Source: Azospirillum picis (GTDB taxonomy: Bacteria > Pseudomonadota > Alphaproteobacteria > Azospirillales > Azospirillaceae). From it: a stretch of DNA of 58,782 nt. Of the stretch, positions 56,501 through 58,782 are shown piece after piece. Each line of letters begins with the position of its first letter. Position 1 is the stretch's first letter. The translations under genes were made by a program, and so were the position numbers. Location of the stretch: NCBI RefSeq assembly GCF_017876115.1, contig NZ_JAGINO010000034.1:1-58782 (forward strand), written 5' to 3'. The notes under the pieces are model-generated. The model was not told where the DNA came from. It saw only the letters and a program-made list of their open reading frames with translations, and did not search any database.

Positions 56501-57299
56501 GTTCGTGCCAGGCCAGCGCCGCACGGGCCTGCATCAATGTCTGCTCGCCGTGCCGCACCGCGTCGGCCGCGTCGGCGGCGTCCTGTTGCAGGGCTGTCCG
56601 GTCCTCGTCGCCCAGTACCCCGATGCCGCCACCCTGGGCCTCCAGCCGATCGAGGTCCTGGCGTTCCGCTCCGGCACGCTCATGGGAGGCGATGGAAAGG
56701 CGCGAATAGATCTCGGTCCCGGTGAGCAATTCCAGCAGGGCCGAGCGGTCGCGGGCCGGAGCCTTCAGGAAGGTGGCGAAATCACCCTGGGCCAGCAGCA
56801 CCGCCCGGCGGAACTGCTCGAAGCTCAGCCCGAGCCGCTTCTCGATTTCCTCCAGGACGCTCTTCTTGCCGTCGCCGAACCGCTTCTCGCCGTCCAGGCT
56901 CGCCAGCGACACGCTCTGCTGCTGCAGGGCACCCTGCGCCTTCTGCCGCGCCCGCCGCACCTCCCAGCGGGCACGGTAGCCATGGCCATCGACGCCGACG
57001 AAATCGACCTCGGCCCACCCATGGCCGGCGCCACGGCGAAGAATGGTGCGGACGTCGGTGGTGCGGATGCTGTTGGGATCGCCGTCCGGCCCCAGCATCT
57101 CGCCCCGTCCTTCCGGCAGCCGGGGCATGCGGTCGAACAGGGCGAGGCACAGGGCGTCGAGGATGGTGCTCTTGCCGGCGCCGGTCGGGCCGGTGATGGC
57201 GAACAGTCCGGCACGACGCAGGGGGGCGGCGTCGAACTCGATGGCGAACGGGCCGTCGAGGCTGGTCAGGTTGGCGCCGCGAACCGCGAGAATCCGCAT
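53538..57299 (-). CDS. sbcC: Nuclease SbcCD subunit C
   Basis: A 1253-residue Rad50-like ATPase that, with SbcD, cuts hairpins and protein-blocked DNA ends. The N-terminal Walker A is TGPTGAGKSTILDALCLALF. Long Ala/Arg/Glu coiled coils flank a central zinc hook, CPVCG, in DEPCPVCGSDAHPW. The C-terminal head has the signature HSLSGGELFLVSLALALGLS and Walker B TLFIDEGFGTLD. The ATG shares bases with the sbcD stop (TGATG); a GTG three bases earlier is an alternative. Opposite-strand frames are open for over 1 kb but are composition artefacts. Confidence 0.96.
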   Translation of the reverse strand: MRILAVRGANLTSLDGPFAIEFDAAPLRRAGLFAITGPTGAGKSTILDALCLALFDRMPRLPEGRGEMLGPDGDPNSIRTTDVRTILRRGAGHGWAEVDFVGVDGHGYRARWEVRRARQKAQGALQQQSVSLASLDGEKRFGDGKKSVLEEIEKRLGLSFEQFRRAVLLAQGDFATFLKAPARDRSALLELLTGTEIYSRLSIASHERAGAERQDLDRLEAQGGGIGVLGDEDRTALQQDAADAADAVRHGEQTLMQARAALAWHERDAQLAAAEARAAANAEVADRDWHDAEPRRAAAVRLRALQPLRPLLADADRASAEAAEAVDAVARADAMLDTARRAVEDATARHGMARRRFEAACTAQERATPDLDRAADLDGRIAALAGERADTDKAVTMASRRSATLRRAIEDTDIALSAAKADAARLEAWLARQGSFAAVATQWDRWDGALARHGNAMAEREAARGDRSRRERDVEAGTSACEGLETRLAAARDRCAAAGRQVDMLRTEAVPDLDATRTARAGAEQRRDGLQALLATGEARYRVTTDRQAAEAERSRLQTDEIEAEAALHGLGAELLAQRAAVEEADRALQRLLVAQREDVAGLRRRLVADEPCPVCGSDAHPWAGEESTPLARVARDQDHRLAELRDQLTRLVSRQATHEAALQAARRGADALAGRLAMLDREAEDVALRWSEQVAVTGWDSGADGVAGIRGAIGMVQDRLRAIAEDEDRALDHRKRLDAALEGLRREEAAATALSEEGEAARRRLAEGRQALALADAATERAEAGRQAALAELEDALAGEAGWRQRIEEDPDGFRAALARRVTEHRGKAEWLARAAREVERATGERAVQAAELMAAGRAEEEMRSRAADLGGRLEEARTARAALLGGQAVMSVRKQLAEERQAAEALVEKATMMRQDATGRLSAAERDRETRGEAAHRCAAKVEAARLRLDQATAERSVGIEDLRRLLATPESEIAAEERALAILERARGDAALLVAERRRLRADHHAAGRPDLSAEDAAMAAEAVLERLERERDRLGSARGRLEADDANRQRLAGLAAAIEAQKARCELWSRLAQVIGSANGQKMRNFAQSLSLDLLLSHANRHLEDLARRYRLERVAGADLEIQVVDREMGDERRGVHSLSGGELFLVSLALALGLSAMAAGTSGGIGTLFIDEGFGTLDPDSLDVALSCLEALQASGRQVGVISHVPAMVERIGTQIRVVPLGGGRSRVRVEAAAGLTAMVMDEAVAEA

Positions 57300-58540
57300 C
57301 ACATCGTCTCCTGAACGCCGGTCAGCAGTTCGTTGAAGGCCGCCAGAAGCTCCGGACCGGGATCGCCCTCGTGATTGCGGCGGTAGAGGCGGCGGAACAC
57401 CTCTTCGGGATCCAGCGATGCCAGGTCGGCAGGCGGCGCGCTGTCGGCCAGCGTCTCACCGCTGCCGGTCAGCCTTACACCGAGCTTCAGCAGCCGGACC
57501 GGGCGGCCGGACAACACCGCCTCGACCTCGTCGCGCAGGGACGGGCGCGGTTCGGGAAGGGAGACCGTCACCTCCAGGAAAGGCCAGGTATCCCGAGGCA
57601 GCGACTGGTCGAGGTCCAAGCGCTTCAGCCGTTCCAGCGCCGCGTCCGGGCTGGCTTCGGCGATCCGGTGGATGACGACGTGGCGGGGAACCCGAAGCGT
57701 GTCCCGGCCGACCAGCCTGCCCTCCGCGAACTCGGTCAGCACCACCTGATGGGCGTAGGAATCCTCGTCCAGCGCCAACGGTATCGGGGAGCCGCTGTAA
57801 CGCACCGAGTCCCGGCCGCCGACCGCCTGTGCCCGGTGAAGGTGGCCGAGCGCAACATAGGCGGCATCCTCGGGAAAGATGTCGACGGGCAGGGCGTGCA
57901 GGTTGCCGCCGAGGATCTTGCGCTCGCTCAGCTCGGACAGGGCGCCGCCATGCATATAGCAATGGCCGGTGAGGATCAGCGCCTCGCCGGGGCGGCAACG
58001 GTCACGGCCGCCGCTCCAGGCGTGACGGTAGAGCCGGCGCACCCCCTCGATCAGCGGGTCCCCGTCATCCTCCTCCACCGTCGGCAGGTCGGACGGTCGC
58101 AGGTAGGGCATTGCGACGCAGCGCGCGGCGATCCTGCCGTCGGCGCCGTGCAGCGGCACCACCAGCGGTGCCGGGTCGAACCCGCCAGCCGTCGAGGCGG
58201 GCAGCGTGCCGACCACGCGCACGCCCATCTCGGTCATCAATGGCGACGGCGCCTCCAGCCGGCTGGCGCTGTCGTGGTTGCCGGCGACGACCACGATGTC
58301 GAGCCGCGGGTGGAGCGTCTTCGCCCGAGCCAGGAAACGGTAGAACAAGGCCAATGCCGGGATCGGCGGATTCTGTCCGTCGAACACGTCGCCGGCGATC
58401 ACCAGGGCATCGACCCGGTGCTCGCCGATCCGTTCCAGCAGCCAGTCGAGGAAGCGCTCATGCTCGGCATCGCGTGGAATGCCGTGGAGCGTCTGGCCGA
58501 GATGCCAGTCGGCGGTATGCAGGAGGCGGAAGCTGGGCAT
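57299..58540 (-). CDS. sbcD: Nuclease SbcCD subunit D
   Basis: A 413-residue Mre11-like metallophosphoesterase. The metal motifs are LLHTADWHLGQ (D-x-H), VIAGDVFDGQNP (GDxxD), VVAGNHDSASRL (GNHD) and VALGHLHRAQ (GHxH). The capping region is in the C-terminal half, ending with the FRRLYRRNHEGDPGPELLAA helix. First gene of sbcD-sbcC, with translation of sbcC coupled by stop-start overlap. Confidence 0.96.
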   Translation of the reverse strand: MPSFRLLHTADWHLGQTLHGIPRDAEHERFLDWLLERIGEHRVDALVIAGDVFDGQNPPIPALALFYRFLARAKTLHPRLDIVVVAGNHDSASRLEAPSPLMTEMGVRVVGTLPASTAGGFDPAPLVVPLHGADGRIAARCVAMPYLRPSDLPTVEEDDGDPLIEGVRRLYRHAWSGGRDRCRPGEALILTGHCYMHGGALSELSERKILGGNLHALPVDIFPEDAAYVALGHLHRAQAVGGRDSVRYSGSPIPLALDEDSYAHQVVLTEFAEGRLVGRDTLRVPRHVVIHRIAEASPDAALERLKRLDLDQSLPRDTWPFLEVTVSLPEPRPSLRDEVEAVLSGRPVRLLKLGVRLTGSGETLADSAPPADLASLDPEEVFRRLYRRNHEGDPGPELLAAFNELLTGVQETM

Positions 58541-58644
58541 TGTCCTGGGGCTCGCAAGGGGCTCGCAACGAAACGACGGGCCACTCTACGAAGTCCGCCA
58601 TCGCCGTCCGGCCGGAAAAAGTGACGGGTTGATGAAAAAAGCGC

Positions 58645-58674
58645 TTGCGTGAGGGCGGAGGCTGCGCATATAAA
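58645..58674 (+). promoter_or_regulatory. Strong promoter, probably of an rRNA operon
   Basis: TTGCGT (58645-58650) and TATAAA (58669-58674) are 18 bases apart. A run of A residues (58635-58640) precedes the -35, as in an UP element, and a GC-rich discriminator (CCGCTCC) follows the -10. These are marks of stringently controlled stable-RNA promoters in alphaproteobacteria. Confidence 0.6.
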
Positions 58675-58679
58675 CCGCT

Positions 58680-58782
58680 CCACCGACGGCGGGGCGCTGA
58701 ACGAAGCGCGGCGCCGGCGGAGAAAACGGAAGCGATAACAGCAGGTTAGCGGTTACGGCTTCCGGGATCGACAGAAATTCCT
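58680..58782 (+). other. Untranslated leader, possibly pre-rRNA, running off the window
   Basis: About 100 bases after the strong promoter have no coding frame. They contain GC-rich self-complementary sequence (CCGACGGCGGGGCGCTG with GCGCGGCGCCGGCGG) and then a less GC-rich stretch. This suits the spacer before a 16S rRNA gene, but no mature rRNA sequence is reached. Confidence 0.4.

Noticed and set aside
53427..57314. Plus-strand open frame of about 1295 codons opposite sbcC
   Set aside because: Same composition artefact. SbcC on the minus strand has Walker motifs, zinc hook and signature.

Overview
The window is a stretch of high-GC chromosome from an alphaproteobacterium, most likely Rhodospirillales and Azospirillum-like. 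This rests on gene content and order, not on a marker search. The block argS - SPOR protein - nagZ - M50 protease - scpA - scpB - tatA - tatB - tatC is typical of that group. Genes are dense, and many neighbours overlap by four bases (ATGA), so most of the window is operons. No prophage, transposase, CRISPR array or toxin island is visible.

Layout. (1) 1-700: the end of an unidentified gene, two strong palindromes and a small membrane protein. (2) 712-6523: a fatty or branched-chain acyl-CoA beta-oxidation operon (MerR regulator, thiolase, hydroxyacyl-CoA dehydrogenase/enoyl-CoA hydratase, acyl-CoA dehydrogenase). It is preceded by a perfect palindromic operator and closed by a clear terminator. 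(3) 6894-12676: an orphan NarL-type response regulator, then minus-strand genes for a CBS protein, OmpW, a lipoprotein, a DauA-like D-amino-acid dehydrogenase, a DUF1194 protein and MutY. (4) 12832-18746: a DUF721/DciA protein, a DsbA-type thiol oxidoreductase, SMC and a DMT-type transporter whose tail runs into a large inverted repeat. (5) 18926-23564: a canonical TPP riboswitch followed by a complete four-gene branched-chain-amino-acid-type (Liv/HAAT) ABC transporter. This is the most interesting element of the window. (6) 23703-28032: a secreted protein with a Pro/Ala tail, a ClC channel, three small unknown genes and tRNA-Ser(UGA). (7) 28263-41743: housekeeping genes (exonuclease III, ErpA, dGTPase, ArgS, SPOR protein, NagZ, M50 protease, ScpAB, TatABC, AlaS). 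(8) 42153-53346: a TMAO respiration island with a TorS-like hybrid kinase, TorR-like regulator, pentahaem TorC, TorD and TorA, then a PepSY-like protein, MoaA, an FDH3-type FdhB and a MoxR ATPase. (9) 53538-58540: sbcD-sbcC. (10) The window ends in what looks like a strong stable-RNA (probably rRNA operon) promoter and leader.

How the genes work together. The TPP riboswitch implies that the Liv-type transporter is made when thiamine pyrophosphate is scarce, so its cargo is probably thiamine, a thiamine precursor or a salvage product rather than an amino acid. In the tor region the kinase and regulator would sense TMAO or a related oxide and act on three phased direct repeats between torR and torC. 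TorC would pass electrons from quinol to the Tat-exported TorA, TorD would chaperone TorA, and the nearby moaA would supply molybdenum cofactor. The Tat translocase needed for TorA export is encoded about 10 kb upstream. SMC and ScpA/ScpB, the condensin subunits, are both present but in separate operons.

Four intergenic regions (14045-14118, 18671-18856, 41849-41992, 53353-53521) carry GC-rich inverted-repeat elements. Three of them are visibly related, and together they look like a dispersed repeat family specific to this genome.
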